Source of the DNA: Nymphaea colorata
Taxonomy: Eukaryota; Streptophyta; Magnoliopsida; Nymphaeales; Nymphaeaceae
NCBI RefSeq assembly: GCF_008831285.2
Contig: NC_045147.1
Coordinates: 13,742,854-13,806,853 of the forward strand
Reading direction: 5' to 3'
DNA: 64,000 nt
Below, piece after piece: positions 22,692-35,191 of the stretch. The notes under the pieces were generated by a model. That model made no database searches. It was not told the DNA's origin and was given only the letters and a program-made list of their open reading frames with translations. Within the stretch, counting starts at the first letter, position 1; each line of letters opens with the position of its first letter. The translations under genes were made by a program, and so were the position numbers.

Positions 22692-25600
22692 ATGATGGTC
22701 ACCATGGTTAATGGTCGAATTCAGGTTGTAGGTTCCAGTCTTGTAGCTACTCTTTCATCTACTTGCGACAACCTGCTGAAGGGAAGGAACAGACATCCAT
22801 CCATCTGTGATTCGTCTGAGCCTTCTGTATCCTGCACCACTTTCAACATTCTCGCTCCTATATACAAGCGGCTTGGCAGCGAGGTGAGGGAAAAAAGTGG
22901 CACCATTTCAATTTTTGTTTTCTGTGATTTCTCAGAGTATAGTTCGTAGTTTGTACTAAAGCAAATTTTGTAATCGGTTATGTCCTTTTTTGGGTGATTG
23001 AAACAGACCTGCCGCGAAAGTGAATTCAGAGACTACTGGTTTACACGAAATCAATCCATATTAGATCGGTTAATTTTCGAAAGATCATCAATTATATGTT
23101 TACAGGTTGGTGTGCATACTTTACGCTCTGTTTTGTGTGTGTGTGTGTGTGTGTGTGTTTCTTCTTCATGTTGGTTGATTTATTGTCTATATCTGATGAA
23201 CTTGATTATGTCTCTGTGCAGGAATTTTGGGTTGGCAATGAGGAACTTGTCGGTATGTATGAGAAACGGTTGGGAGAAGCTGGTTATATCAGTTACAAAC
23301 TTGCAAGAACCAATAATCGTGGGGATGGTGCGTGTTCTATCCAGAACTGATTTCCTCATTATTATTTTACTGGTTATTGTCGGGGCAGGAGCATGTTTGG
23401 ATAATCATGTGAAATTTCTCATCTTTCAAGTTCAAAACAGAAAACTATAAATTCCACGCTATCACTGTGTGTCTATCAGTCACCTTGACTTCGACTTTTA
23501 TACATATTTCTTGCGGATCAAAGTGAAGATTGTAAGTTGTACCCCCAGACTTTTCCAGAATACGGCCTTCGTGAGAGATTCTTAAACGTTTGATTTTCTG
23601 TTTCAATGTGAAGCGTATCGCCACAAACGGTTCAACCATTCCTTTCAAAGAAGCAATCAAAGAATCTTCCTCCAGTTTCTCTGATTCTTCGTGAGAAAGT
23701 GTGGAGTAATTTGTTAGGTTCAATTTTTGTTAGAACCACGTCTGTTGACTGAATGTTGACCTTGAATTTGTCTACACTACGGATATAAATTTGCACACAC
23801 GCAAAGAAAAGGAATAAGTAGAACTTCATGCTATCTATGTTTTGGAACTTATGTATTTTGTTTAGGAAGTCATTGCTGGTTTAGGTGCTTGAAATGTCAA
23901 TGTATGTGAGTAATTGGTCTGTCGTTTGATTCCACACTGAAGATGCCGTGCCTGCAGTTTGTTTCTTATGCATATTGAAGTCAGAAAACATGACACAAAT
24001 TCTTTTGTTACTGATTATATCTGTTAACAGATCATTAGGCAATCGACTTTGAACAGTAATGTTGTGCAATTTCGATACTGGAACTAGTCCCCCATCTTCC
24101 AGACGGCCTTCTGGGGCTAGTTATATCAGATTTGGTATGAGAAGAATTAATCTATTGACTACAAAATAAAGTTATTTCTTTTGTGAATGCACTAGTGTGC
24201 ACCTCCTGCAAATGCATTTCTATGTCCCTCTATATAGGAAAAAACATCTCATAGGGATTCTGTTCAAGTTTTGGTAATCGTGCTCTGCTTGACAGGACGT
24301 CTGTCGACTGGAGTTGTATGTTCTTTATGAGCTGCTAAACTCGGTACAGATAGTAACTTCTGTAAACTTTTATCATCTTGGCACGAAAAGGTTCTCATCA
24401 CTTTTCTTCTCCATGATTATCCAAGTGTTGGACAAACATTCTTATCATAGGATGTTTCCTGTTCTGTGCAGGGCTATTGACTGCAATTCACAAGGATGCT
24501 TTCACAGTTGTTAACGATCGTGAATTGCTCTTCAATGACTGTGGGGACCGTGTTGCGCAGCTTTTGCATGTTCGATCGGTGATTCCTTTTTGGCAAAATC
24601 AAAATGACGATATTCAGCAAGAAATTCTCATTGTGAATACCCATTTACTCTTTCCACACAACTCGTCCCTCTCTATTGTAAGGCTTCATCAGGTATGCTG
24701 CTTATCCTTGTCCAATGGATTCACTTTTTTATATAATTCTTGTGACTGATTCCATGGTTACCTACACTTAATAGGTATACAAGATCTTACAGTATGTGGA
24801 AGCTTATCAAGAGATGTATATGCTTGACCCTGTGCCTGTCATCCTGTGTGGGTAAGTATTTTTTCCTGTGATACTGTTAACATCTTCCTTTCATAATGCT
24901 ACTTTGGTATCTTTTCTTATTTGAACCGGTTTGATCAGTGACTGGAACGGTAGCAAGCGGGGACATGTATACAAATTTCTTAGGTCCCAAGGATTCATAT
25001 CATCTTATGATACAGCTCACCACTACACAGACAGTGATGCAGATGCTCACAAGGTCGTTACACTTCTAACACAGATTTACATAGTTGGTGTTAAGAGTAA
25101 TACCAGCTTTATGGGGTCCTTACCAATTTTCCTTGCGGATGGCAGTGGGTTAGTCACCGGAACCATCGTGGCAACATTTGCGGTGTGGACTTTATATGGC
25201 TTCTAAATCCTGACAAATGCAGAATGCCATTGAAGACAAGCTGGAACGAGTCTGTGTTTGGAATAATTAAGGTACAGACTTTCTATTTATCAGTCTTGCT
25301 TTCTTATTTGTCAATCACTTCCACCGATGCTAGCACCCATTTGGGAAAACAAGGCATGTGTACATGCAAGTACGCTGTGAATGCCTTTACATTTTGATCT
25401 TTATATACCTACGAGTTAGTCCAGCATTAGAAACTGCATGCCTTAGACGTAGCAAAATTTACAGAGATTATTTTCCAACGTTACCTGGACATTTGTCCAT
25501 ATCTCTCATAGATAAAAATACCCCGATGGCAGCATGTCTGTGTGCACGTGCAGAAATTGATCTTCCTTTCTCTCTTTTACACACACACACACACATAATG

Positions 25601-26650
25601 CTTTATTCGTTTCTATGAGCTCTTCTATATGTTGCATTGAACTAGGTTACTTTTTTTCTTTTCTGCAGAACCATCTACGTCATATGTCAATGACAGAGAA
25701 CGATGCCTTCGACTTTCTCAGGGCCAGGAGCTATAATAGCGATTACATTACCTACCCTGGATTTTGTGAAGGTCTTCAGCAGGTTGGTTTTCTCCTGACT
25801 TATTAGATATCCATCTGGTTCTAAAATAATTCTGCTTTGACATTTGTCTGATGACTCTGATGTATCCAGTTGGGTCTTACTAAAGGCCTTGCCAACGAGG
25901 AATTAGAAGATTTGTGGGCTCAGGCTGATGCAGATGGAAACGGATTACTTGACTATGAAGAATTCCAGGTAAATATATATCTTTCTTGCATACCCTGCTT
26001 TTACGTTTCAGACTTTCAGTTGCCAGATTTTGCCATGGACAGTCCGGCTTTTGGTTACCTTTTTGCAAAAAAGTATAACCACTTAAATAAGCAGTTAAAA
26101 GGACTTGGCAAAGGAATTAATACATTTCTTGGCTCTCAACAAAATGATCAAAGATCAGCATCCGTAATCATGTGCAGAATTAACCAAAGAGCCATGAAAG
26201 TTTGTGTTGAACTTGCAATGGAATTAATATATTTCTTGGCTCTCTCAACAAAATGATCAAAGATCTGCATCCGTAATCATGTGCAGAATTAACCAAAGAG
26301 CCATGGAAGTTTGTATACTTAGTGCCAACTGTTCTTAGCAATATATCTACAGGCTGTGCCGTTACTGGTTTGAAGACCAAATCTGATGAATATTTTTTTC
26401 TTTTCCTTTCTTCAAGAGAATTTGGCATCCACTGCCATCGGAGCAGCAGGAAGATAACATGGATAGATGCAAGAGACCTGGCAGCATGGAAGAGCCTGTT
26501 GTCGGCTGTTTTGACGTGAAGAATGCGGTACTCTTTCCACCTGAGGTAGAAAAAGGAATGTGGCCGGAGAACTACTCCCTTTCCGATCATGCTCATCTGA
26601 CCGTGGTGTTTTCTCCGGCGAGGATGCCATGCTCACAACCAATATGTTAG
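22692..26650 (+). CDS. EF-hand-containing endonuclease/exonuclease/phosphatase (EEP, CCR4-like fold) protein, At1g02270-like
   Basis: Ten coding exons: 22692-22883, 23007-23105, 23222-23327, 24472-24692, 24775-24851, 24939-25053, 25146-25271, 25669-25782, 25870-25968, 26417-26650 (460 codons plus TAG); frame is continuous at all junctions. EEP motifs: N52 in TTFNILAPIY, E98 in ICLQ|EFW split by an intron, D233/N235 in DWNGS, D285 in CGVDFIWL, and D440/H441 in SDHAHL. Between these, exon 9 holds a canonical EF-hand loop, residues 370-381 (DADGNGLLDYEE). Exon 8 may be a degenerate partner. The best family match by memory is the plant calcium-binding protein At1g02270 (484 residues). The catalytic set argues for Mg-dependent phosphodiesterase or phosphatase activity; the substrate is unknown. 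No signal peptide or membrane segment seen. ATG 22692 or 22695 are the first in-frame starts; the 5' UTR probably has an intron. Confidence 0.9.
23135..23158. repeat. (GT)12 microsatellite in an intron
   Basis: Lies in the short intron between coding exons 2 and 3 of the EEP gene (23106-23221). Confidence 0.95.
23328..24471 (+). other. Long intron 3 of the EEP gene
   Basis: 1,144 bp between GTGCGT and CAG. Open frames on the minus strand (about 23445-23829) show no domain. Nothing else recognised. Confidence 0.6.
26113..26316. repeat. About 107-bp tandem duplication in the last intron of the EEP gene
   Basis: Units begin at 26113 and 26220 (ggaattaata-atttcttggctct) and run through 'gtaatcatgtgcagaatta' to 'gccatg-aagtttgt'. 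They differ by only a few bases. The duplication stays within the intron 25969-26416 and does not disturb the acceptor at 26415-26416. Confidence 0.9.
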
Positions 26651-27229
26651 ATAACCACAATTATACATGTTTTAACTGATTTTGTATGCTCGATTTTTTG
26701 TAAATCTATAGAAATCTGAGCATTGATACAAAGATGAAAGGGAAAAATGAAAAGGTACGGGGCTTCCCATCCCCTCCACTGGTTTTGTCTCAGCGTATAA
26801 TCTAAAAGGCCTTGCAACTCATCATAATGATGACATGTGAAACTGACCCTTCACAAGACCGTTGTCATAAAAAGCTTATATTGCAAGTTGGGTAGTTCAG
26901 TTTGAGACGTTCTTGGTCAGATAATAAAAATTGCTCTTCATGTTTTCCAATGTTGTTATCCAATCAAGCACTATTAATCCTATACTAGAAGATGCATTTT
27001 TTCCCCTTGTTTAGTGAATCAAACAAGAGATAAACAATATAAGGCTCATCCAGTCACAAGAAAGCTTGTTTTCTTCACTAAAAGGAACTTACATCTTGGA
27101 GTTGATGCAACCATCCCCTGTATAATGCACCAAAAGGTTAAGGTAAAAGGAAATCAGTTTTCATTTCAATCTGTTTATGATAACAGCCCGGACTAACACA
27201 CACAAAGTGTCAGGTAGAATAAACTATTG

Positions 27230-27660
27230 ATAAACTTAATGGGCCTTGAGTTGTATTGGGTAGTGTACACAACGAGTCGAAATCAACTTGCACACATTTG
27301 ACTTGAGCGTGACTCGTTTATTAGTCAAGCTCGAATCAACACTTGAACTGGCTTTTCTTAATGGTTCAACCTTGAGCTAGGTGAGCTCACTAGTTTAGGC
27401 TAGAGTAAGCTCACCGAAAACCTATATTCAAATAATATATTTGACATTGCCATTGTCAATAGTTCTTTTGATGCATTGGGTGTCCTCTTTGCCATAAAGG
27501 TGGATCCTCATTTCTTAATACTTGGCCTGGCTAACTCGAGTTTAACCAAGCTGAGCTCAAGCTCGAGCCGGTTGAATCAAGTTGAACCCAAGCTGAACTC
27601 CAACTTGAGCCAAGCTCAAATTAGCCCAACTCATCTCATGAACAGTTGTAGTACTAAGCT
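27230..27660. mobile_element. Remnant of a 'GAGCTCGAGCTC' repeat-rich element
   Basis: Many overlapping variants of aagctcgag, gagctcaa and gactcgtt, in the same style as 47036-47410. Such text is typical of a class of plant DNA-transposon interiors. Ends not defined here. Confidence 0.45.
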
Positions 27661-30070
27661 TTAGTACGTCTTGCATTAACTTTCAAGTTGAACTTGCTTT
27701 GTGTTCAATCCAATAGGTTTGATATTAAAACCTAAGCATAAACTTCTCTTATTAAATTTACTGAATCGATATCTATATCTGAAGTAAGGCCTCCATGATG
27801 CTATATGTCAAATCAAAATCAAAACCGATTTTCAATGGATCCTTTTTTTTTTATGCATCGAACCTAATTTAATAGGTTGTAGTTGATTGGATAGCCAACC
27901 CCGAGCATAACCGAGCGAAGGTTCTCATACAATTGTTCTTAAAGGTAAGAACCAATCAGATTTAGATGATTCTACTATATACTTGAATCCAGATCTAAGG
28001 TATTATATCAGATTCAAATTTGAATCCGAATTCCAAAAAAAGAATGCAGTTGTGATTCAAATCCAAATAGAATCTTATTCTCATATTTGACTATTCAAAT
28101 TGAGAGTAACAGATTCAATCAAATGAGATGAATGCGGAGATCATGCTTCGATCCCAAATCAAACATTCGATAAATCAAATCATTCACCTTATACATTTAT
28201 CCCTTCCCTTGCTGTGGCTCATAAATGGAACCCGAATATGCACTCTTAAGAGAAATTCATTTTAATCGGGACAAATCTTGTGGCAAATGTTCATTTTTTT
28301 ATTTAAAAAATAACTAATAAATATTTGATAAAAAAAAGTTTAATATTTTAATATCCACATTGGTCAGAATCGTTTCAATTTGTGGTTGATATTATGTGTA
28401 TCAGCGTCTACGAAGCCGTATTAATTATTAACAACAATTTTTTTTCAAGTTAAAACAGAAAGGAGTTGTACAGTAAAAACAAAGAATCAGTTAACGATCT
28501 TAAAAAAACTGATCTCGAAGCTATCTACAGAATCCGATCACTTGGGTACGGGCCAAAAAGTTGGTGCTCTTCCTGATTAAACTCAGGAAAAACCAAACAT
28601 GATGTAACCGGTGACGGAATATTGTTGCTGATTCAAGTTCTACAAACAGTTTTCCTTGTGATGATGAAAAGTTAACCTTCCTTCTAGCGTCCCCAATTTT
28701 CCGGCAATATTTGAACGGACGCACGCCCATGATCCACCTGAATAAAGCCCGATAGCATTGAGGCATCCAGTTTCCGACGTCGACAGCGAATTGTCTTTCT
28801 TCCATCTCAATACTTTTTAACTATAAGAACCATTGTCTCTTTCTGATCGCCCCCGCTAATTTCAAGCGTTACCATCAAATGAGAAGGCAACGACTAACTG
28901 GAAAAATCAAATTGACATTATCTCTCTTCCCATAGATTGACATGGCGCGGCCAGCATCACATCTAGCCTTTGGACTTCCTAAATATAAATAATCAAATAA
29001 TGATGTTCATTGGTATTTGTGGGTTATTGAGATACTCATTTTCACATCTCCATAAAGATTCACGTAATAGACAGGGGACAGGTTGATAGGCAGTTAGTTT
29101 CGATTTTTGAATTCCCGAAACATCAACTCTTTGTGCTTCTTTGCCCTCAAGTTGAGGGCATGGCAGGAGCGAATTAAAGATTTCTGCTATGTTGGGTGTG
29201 TATATATCGGGACTTTCTCACATCTAACGTTTAGGAAAAGAAAATTTAGCGAAGGCGCAAATAAATTTTTAATCTGACTGTATGACTGCATTTAAATCCA
29301 TACAAAAATGTAATTTTGGCGTTTAAAAAAATGTTAAATGTGAAAACTGTGTATATTATATATCAATTGCCGGTAATATCTTGGAACAACACTTTTGTCA
29401 GATATAAATCTGATACAATTTTCAAACTGTTATCAAATCTATCTTTTTTTAGCCTGATATATTCAGTGATCTGATATCGTTTTTAATGCATGTTTTCTGG
29501 GATGTATTGGTTGTACTTTGTAGTCTTAATATTATGCCATGTTTTTGTGTTTCCAGCTTCCAAAATCTATATCGCGAAAGTTCTTTGAAAATAGTTTGAG
29601 AATATCACAGGCCTTTTGCTTGCTGAAGTTTCTTCTTGCAATAAAATGAGAAACTTTTTCTCTTTCTTTCTCTATATTAAGACTGTCCGTCTTGTGGTTT
29701 CGGTATTAAGAATAATTTTAAAAAATAAATTTTCCTATAAGTTTGCCTTTGACCTATTGAATCAGAAGAGACTTCTAGCTTCTAACTTTTAGTACGAAAA
29801 ACTTTAGGCGTACAAGAAAAAACCTCATTCAACTCAGCTCTTTTCTTAGTCAAAAAGTGGCTAATTTAGGTGCTGCCCCATACTTACAAAAATAAAATTA
29901 TATACTGTTCTTCCTGTAATTGTCATTGTCATGAATGAGAGTGACGCCATTTTCATTTTAGAGGCCCGGAAAAGTAAATAGCCGATAACAGGAAGAAAAG
30001 TGATTGAGGTTGGGCAAACTGAAATGATGTAAGGGATGGGGAAGCAGAAGCACTACTCAGTACCCACATT

Positions 30071-30308
30071 TGACAGATATTTTTCCAATTGAGAACTAGT
30101 ATTGGTTCCAATATTGAATCTGATCTGTTTTCAACCTGCCCAAAATTTAACATGGTTTAAACCTGTGACCAGGGTCCATATATAACCGGTCTTGATTGAT
30201 ATTTAGCAATTGAGAACTAAAAATGGTTCCAGTGTTGGATCTGATGTGTTTCCAAGACTACCCAAAACCTTACATGGTTTAAACCTGTGACTAAGATCCA
30301 TAGCCCAT
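30071..30308. repeat. Diverged tandem duplication of about 120 bp
   Basis: Unit 1 (about 30071-30188) and unit 2 (about 30193-30308) share 'caattgagaacta', 'atggttcca', 'ttggatctgat-tgttt', 'acatggtttaaacctgtga' and 'atccata' in order. Divergence suggests an older event. Confidence 0.8.
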
Positions 30309-30722
30309 TTTCACCACCGGCAACCCCATGGTTTCAGGAAGAAGACGAGCTTTCACCTGCACTTCTCCAAATTACAGCAGCTTGTTCAGGAATTCTACCG
30401 TCCTCTTGAAGATTTAAAGTTAGATAGGTGAAGATGGCTGGAAAGTCATTATTGAGTGCTCTTAAATGCAGTGTTGCATCATTTTCACGATCGAGCCGCC
30501 CCACCAAACACTGACTCCGACATGGCTACCACTTTTATAAGCAACAGTTCTCCAGAGAAACTTTAGCGAAGGTCTTCCAATATACTCATGGCGCCCATGT
30601 AGGCAGGCTTGGAACAACTGGGTTCTGAGAGATGCTTCTTGCACCTTCAACCCGTTCTGTTGGCATCTGTTTCAGAGTCTCTATGTTAGTTGTGTTCTGC
30701 CTTTCGAGGAGAGGATACATTT

Positions 30723-31113
30723 TGGGGATGTCAATATATCTACTTAAGATTGGATAATCCACCAAAACCTTACTAAAAAAAAATGGGATATAAAAAAATT
30801 AATATCCAATTAAGAAATCAAATTGGATTCATACTTAAGAAATAACATTCGATTAGGTCCGGATAAAGATTTACATAAATTTCTAATCTGATTTAGTTTT
30901 AAACAAATAGTCAATATCCAACGCACTTATATTTTGAAAATAGACTAGATTCAGATCAAAATTCTGATTTAATAAGGATTATGAAATTGGATTTTGGATT
31001 TGAATTTGGATTTAGATTTAGATATAACTTTTTTTTCATTTGTACTTGAATCTGAAATTGAATCCGAACATGTGAATATATGAACAAGCGAATCTGATCC
31101 ATTGACATCTCTA
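30723..31113. mobile_element. Second hAT-like 'GGATGTCAAT' element with 8-bp target-site duplication
   Basis: A 391-bp sister of 14736-15149. The left end is TGGGGATGTCAATATATC and the right end is CCATTGACATCTCTA. Flanks atacattt (30715-30722) and atacactt (31114-31121) match at 7 of 8 positions. No coding capacity. Confidence 0.8.
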
Positions 31114-31121
31114 ATACACTT

Positions 31122-33986
31122 AAAGTGATGCCAAGCTTTTCCCTCCGTCCCTCCCTTTGAGAAGATCAGGAAACGTATCACTATCTGCAATAGAATGAAA
31201 AGTCGACTATTCCAAGTTCAAACAAAATGTGAAGTCACTGACATATGAAACGTTCTCATTTTCTTCTACCATCATAGACGTGAAACTCAACTTTCCTAGA
31301 AAAATGATGACTTTGCCTCCCCCACACGACAATTCAATTTTGAAGCAAAAGAGGAAAATAAAACTAGACTTCGTCTGTTCCTTATCAAACCTGGAGGAGA
31401 ACTTGACTTCGTCTCTTGCCCTCGTCATTTAACACAAAACCTCAGGCGTTCTTAAAAGGTGGCGGTTCTCTTAGACTGTCAACTGAGATAGCTAGACTTC
31501 AACATTTTCCGGCAAGATCCAACTTGAAGCAGCAGTACCGGACGGCATGGAGCAAATAATAGTGTAGTCTTCAGTTCTTTAATTTTTTGAAAAATAGTCA
31601 ATGAACTCAAATCTGATGAAACCAAACGAGAAACAGGTGAAGATGCCCAAACACAACTGGATCATGCCCTATGGCAGGTACAGTCAAAGAGATTAGTATA
31701 TGGCAGGTAGGTTCGAGGTAAGGTAGTGACGATATGGTCTTCATTTTCAAGGAAATATAATAATAGATGTCAAGTTTGTCAGATGATATTGGGGACGCAT
31801 TAATATTTATGCGGAAGTCTTAATGATAGAATGATGGTAATGATAAATTATGATGACATCATGGTAAGTGTTCGACCATATCCATAATTAATTGTGTGAT
31901 CTTTATAGCTGTGGAGCCTTATGGGGAAGTCGACGATGGCTTGCTTAAAAGTGGACAGCATCAGCATGCACACACACACAGAGAGAGAGAGAGCTGTCTA
32001 AATGTTTTAACGACAAACTTTTCCTGAATAATGGCTAAATGCTAGAAATGATTTGAAAATAACAAAAACAGAACAAGAAAAAAGAGAACATAATATTAAT
32101 CAAGACAGCTTACTCTGTGCCAACATATTAGTTTTTTTTTTTTCACTCTTAGTAATATGATAAATATAATACATATTAACTTTTTAATGGATTAATAGTT
32201 TGATTTCCGTGTTAACGTGGACCGTGGTAGCTCAGCTACCATCCTGGAAGCCCTTTCGATTGACAAGTGACCATTTTAATAAAAAAAAAATCAAAATCAC
32301 AATTAATTGTTAATTCTTTCTGGAGAGCAAGTGAGTTATGACACTCTACCACCAACAAAAAAGTCCAAGGGCTTCCACCAATCCCCCTGTCTCCAAGGGT
32401 CTTGGGTTGTGTCAATACCAATGGTGGCAGTGGCAGTAATGCATCATTTCATTTAACTTAGTTATCATACTTTATTACTTAAAATGTAGACGTATAACAT
32501 GCACAAAAAATTCCAAGTACAAACACATCTCTTCGCATGCCCCTAACCCGGCCCATGTTTCGTAAGATAATCAATTGGTAATTCTTGAAATTGTGATAAA
32601 TGGGGAGAGATTCACTAAACTTGTGCAGTTTCTTACTAGTGACAGTTATAAATTTTCTTTTTTCTGTTTAGTGGCTCACATTTTTTTTTTTTCAAAAATA
32701 ACGTGAGTCACATGAATTTAGGTTAAGATATCAAGCTTTTTCATGTTAATAATTTACATTACTCAAATCTTTTGTATAGTTTTTTTGTTTAAAGTACTCA
32801 CTTTTTAATAACCTTTTTTATTAGATAGGCCAGGCCACCTATTCCTAATTAAATAGCAAACAACAATTAGACAATCAGGCCATGAATATTTGTTTGCATA
32901 AGAATGCACTTGGATGACATTTGAACCAGCTTGGTTTTAGATCCAAACGAACAGGTAAATTAAAAGAGAAAATCATCTGTCTTGCATGCCATTGTTTTCA
33001 GGGTAGAAGTGTTGCACCCACAAGAATCAAACTGAGGAGACATCGTAACGATGATTAAAGTAAGATGCCGTGGAAAAACATGAAACCCACTAACAAACGT
33101 GATTACAAACTCGCAGATCCTTGTTATTAGACCACGAAAAGGAAGAATTACCCACTTCTCATTGCCTCATGCTTCCTCACAACAAATCGAATATGCAGTC
33201 GACCGATCTCCAATATGTGGCCGCATTGGCATGAACTAACAAAAGTAGCAGAAGGGATCCTACGGCAAATAACAAACCGAAAATTGCTAAACCATTTATA
33301 GCATAATGAAACCTCTTTCCAGGTTTCCCTGAATTAAATAACAATTGTTTTTAAAAAGATGGCGTTAAATGCTTCAATTAAAGCATCCCCCAACAACTTC
33401 GTTGACCTATATATATATACAGTTTCATACAGTAAGAATTATAACGTTGATCTAGTGCAAGTTATATCTTAAATTGCCAAATACAAAAATGCAAGCTGTA
33501 CCATAAGACTCCTGTGATCAGCAAAATCAATGGTAAAAAAAGTGTCCAAAATTTTGTAAGTAGAAGAAAAATAATGTTTTTTTGAGTAAAAAACACAAAT
33601 AAAAGGTCCATTCATGGGCTTTTTCATCATGTAAAATGTCATTAGTCGTGGTCGCATAAATGCGTCTGTATGTTTGCAAGATGTAACTTCCCGATCTCGT
33701 ACCAAACGTCGACATTCCTTCCCATCTTCCACTGAAAACTCCAAAGCGACAAAGACAGGCAGCCAAGAACTTAACAATTTCAACAAGCGAACACGCTCCA
33801 ACAACTTTCTCGCATAAACAAGCTTCTACTTGACATAATGCTTCTCTACCATATTTACTTACCCAGCACCTGACCACTCTCTCTCTCTCTCAAAAAAAAA
33901 AATTAAAAAGAGAAAAAAACTGATACCACCTACAACTGCAATCCACTGTGCTCGAAACTAATCAATTAAAATTAATCAATCAATCA
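31122..33986. other. Gene-free spacer upstream of the membrane-protein gene
   Basis: AT-rich with short homopolymer tracts, a short (CA)n then (GA)n run near 31970-31993, and a CT tract near 33878-33890. Overlapping minus-strand frames at 33469-33877 were examined and not accepted. The last few hundred bases presumably contain the promoter of the gene at 34049. Confidence 0.5.
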
Positions 33987-34064
33987 ATGGAGATACCAAA
34001 TCACCGCCCTAGGGTGACACCAGCCCACCGATCCTTTGGGGTTGAAGCATGTACCAACAGGTAG
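33987..34064 (+). other. Possible upstream ORF overlapping the membrane-protein start
   Basis: ATG at 33987 opens a 25-codon frame ending in TAG at 34062-34064. It overlaps the ATG at 34049 in a different frame. If transcription starts upstream of it, it could reduce initiation at 34049 and favour the downstream ATGs at 34154 or 34199. This is inference only. Confidence 0.3.
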
Positions 34065-35191
34065 CCTGTACATCTCATTCGAGTCGAGTGGGGGTTCCTA
34101 TTCTAACAAACACGACATGGCTTGCACGTTTATTAATTCTAAGCTCTCACCTGATGGAAAGGATCAAACGTTCCAGCGCAAGAGTCAGAGGCAGGAGAAT
34201 GAACAACAGGATGCTGCTAAATCCAGAGCATCCATCGTTTGAGCTCGAATGGGCGCTGGCCAATATCACGACGACGTTCTTCAAATGCACAAGATGGCAG
34301 GTAGAGGAGACGACAGACCCCGTCACTTGCCCTTACCATTACTTCTGCGACAGCACTTACCAGGGAAACTATCCTCCAGCAGTCGATCTCTCGGTTCTTC
34401 TCCTCTCAGCAGCCTCCTATCTAATAGCTGCATGTCTTGCCATGGTGGAGGTCAGAAGATACATCATGGGCAGAGAACCCAACCAACCACAACCAGTAAG
34501 AAGATACTGGGTACCCTCTGGGCCCATCATCCTTCCCCTCATCCTCCTCTGCTTGGCAAAAGGGCATAGAATCAACACCATCTTACCCTTTTATTATGCT
34601 GCTCCTCCTCTTCTTCAGCTCATACATGTATCTGCCCTTGCATTTGACAATCCACCTGCAGCATCTGTCAAGTCCGTCTTCCTCGAGGTATCAACCATTT
34701 CCGGTATCCTGCATGGTAGCCTGTATGTGGACTCTCTTATCTTGCCCTACTACACTGGATTGGAGGCCCTGGTTTCATCAACATTTTCTGGCGAATGCAC
34801 CTCATGTGTGTGCCGTAAACAAGTTCTGACAATTGGTGGGACATACCTTCCATATCGAGGATGGTCTGCTACGATGATATCAATCGCAGGCATTTTGTGT
34901 TCCAGGCTTGTGTTTGGTGTATACCGGAACACAGGCAAGGTCGCTACTGCGATTATGCTGATGCTGGAGGGTTTAGCCTGGATGTTGTCAATAAAAGACA
35001 ATGCCCGTCTCATTGTTAACTCCACGCAAGGCCATCTAGCAGAAAGAGTTGCCTGTGGAAGCATCTGTGGATTGACATGCCTGCTACTCTTAAAGAGGTT
35101 TGCCAATCTACTGGCCGGCACAAAGCATTCTTCGGAAATGAAATTAGAAACAGGCCTGCCCCTCACCCACCTAGACTATGATAAGAGGTGA
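34049..35191 (+). CDS. Multi-pass membrane protein of unknown function
   Basis: Uninterrupted 380-codon frame ending in TGA. In-frame stop TGA at 34043 precedes ATG 34049; the in-frame ATGs at 34154 (codon 36) and 34199 (codon 51) are alternative starts, and I think codon 51 (MNNRMLLNPEHPSFELEW) is quite plausible. Hydrophobic segments lie at about 112-135, 155-172, 178-199, 208-235, 272-292, 299-315 and 335-350, so roughly seven membrane spans. Before the first is a loop with conserved-looking Cys (C80, C94, C100), and a CTSCVC cluster lies at 250-255. The tail ends in charged residues. I do not recognise the family. It could be a plant-specific membrane protein with a luminal or extracellular Cys-rich loop. 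Its 3' end faces the RPF1 gene, with 305 bp between the stop codons. That it is a real gene is supported by the single long frame with clustered hydrophobic spans. Confidence 0.65.
   Translation: MYQQVACTSHSSRVGVPILTNTTWLARLLILSSHLMERIKRSSARVRGRRMNNRMLLNPEHPSFELEWALANITTTFFKCTRWQVEETTDPVTCPYHYFCDSTYQGNYPPAVDLSVLLLSAASYLIAACLAMVEVRRYIMGREPNQPQPVRRYWVPSGPIILPLILLCLAKGHRINTILPFYYAAPPLLQLIHVSALAFDNPPAASVKSVFLEVSTISGILHGSLYVDSLILPYYTGLEALVSSTFSGECTSCVCRKQVLTIGGTYLPYRGWSATMISIAGILCSRLVFGVYRNTGKVATAIMLMLEGLAWMLSIKDNARLIVNSTQGHLAERVACGSICGLTCLLLLKRFANLLAGTKHSSEMKLETGLPLTHLDYDKR

Larger units (their letters stand above)
26651..30722. other. Gene-free spacer with repeat remnants
   Basis: About 27230-27660 is a 'gagctcgagctcaa'-rich element remnant. 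About 27955-28110 has 'gattcaaatttgaatccgaattcc' text like the 14736 family. 30071-30308 is a diverged tandem duplication. The minus-strand open frame at 28521-28805 has no recognised motif. No gene supported. Confidence 0.55.

Noticed and set aside
28521-28805. 94-codon minus-strand frame
   Set aside because: Short, no motif, no neighbouring exon found by eye; a chance frame is more likely.
32221-32250. 'gtggtagctcagctaccat' as a tRNA-like sequence
   Set aside because: It is only a short perfect palindrome; no acceptor stem, anticodon arm or B box follows.
33469-33877. Overlapping minus-strand frames of 111 and 116 codons
   Set aside because: Two frames compete over the same bases, neither has a recognisable motif or splice-supported extension, and base composition is that of spacer DNA.
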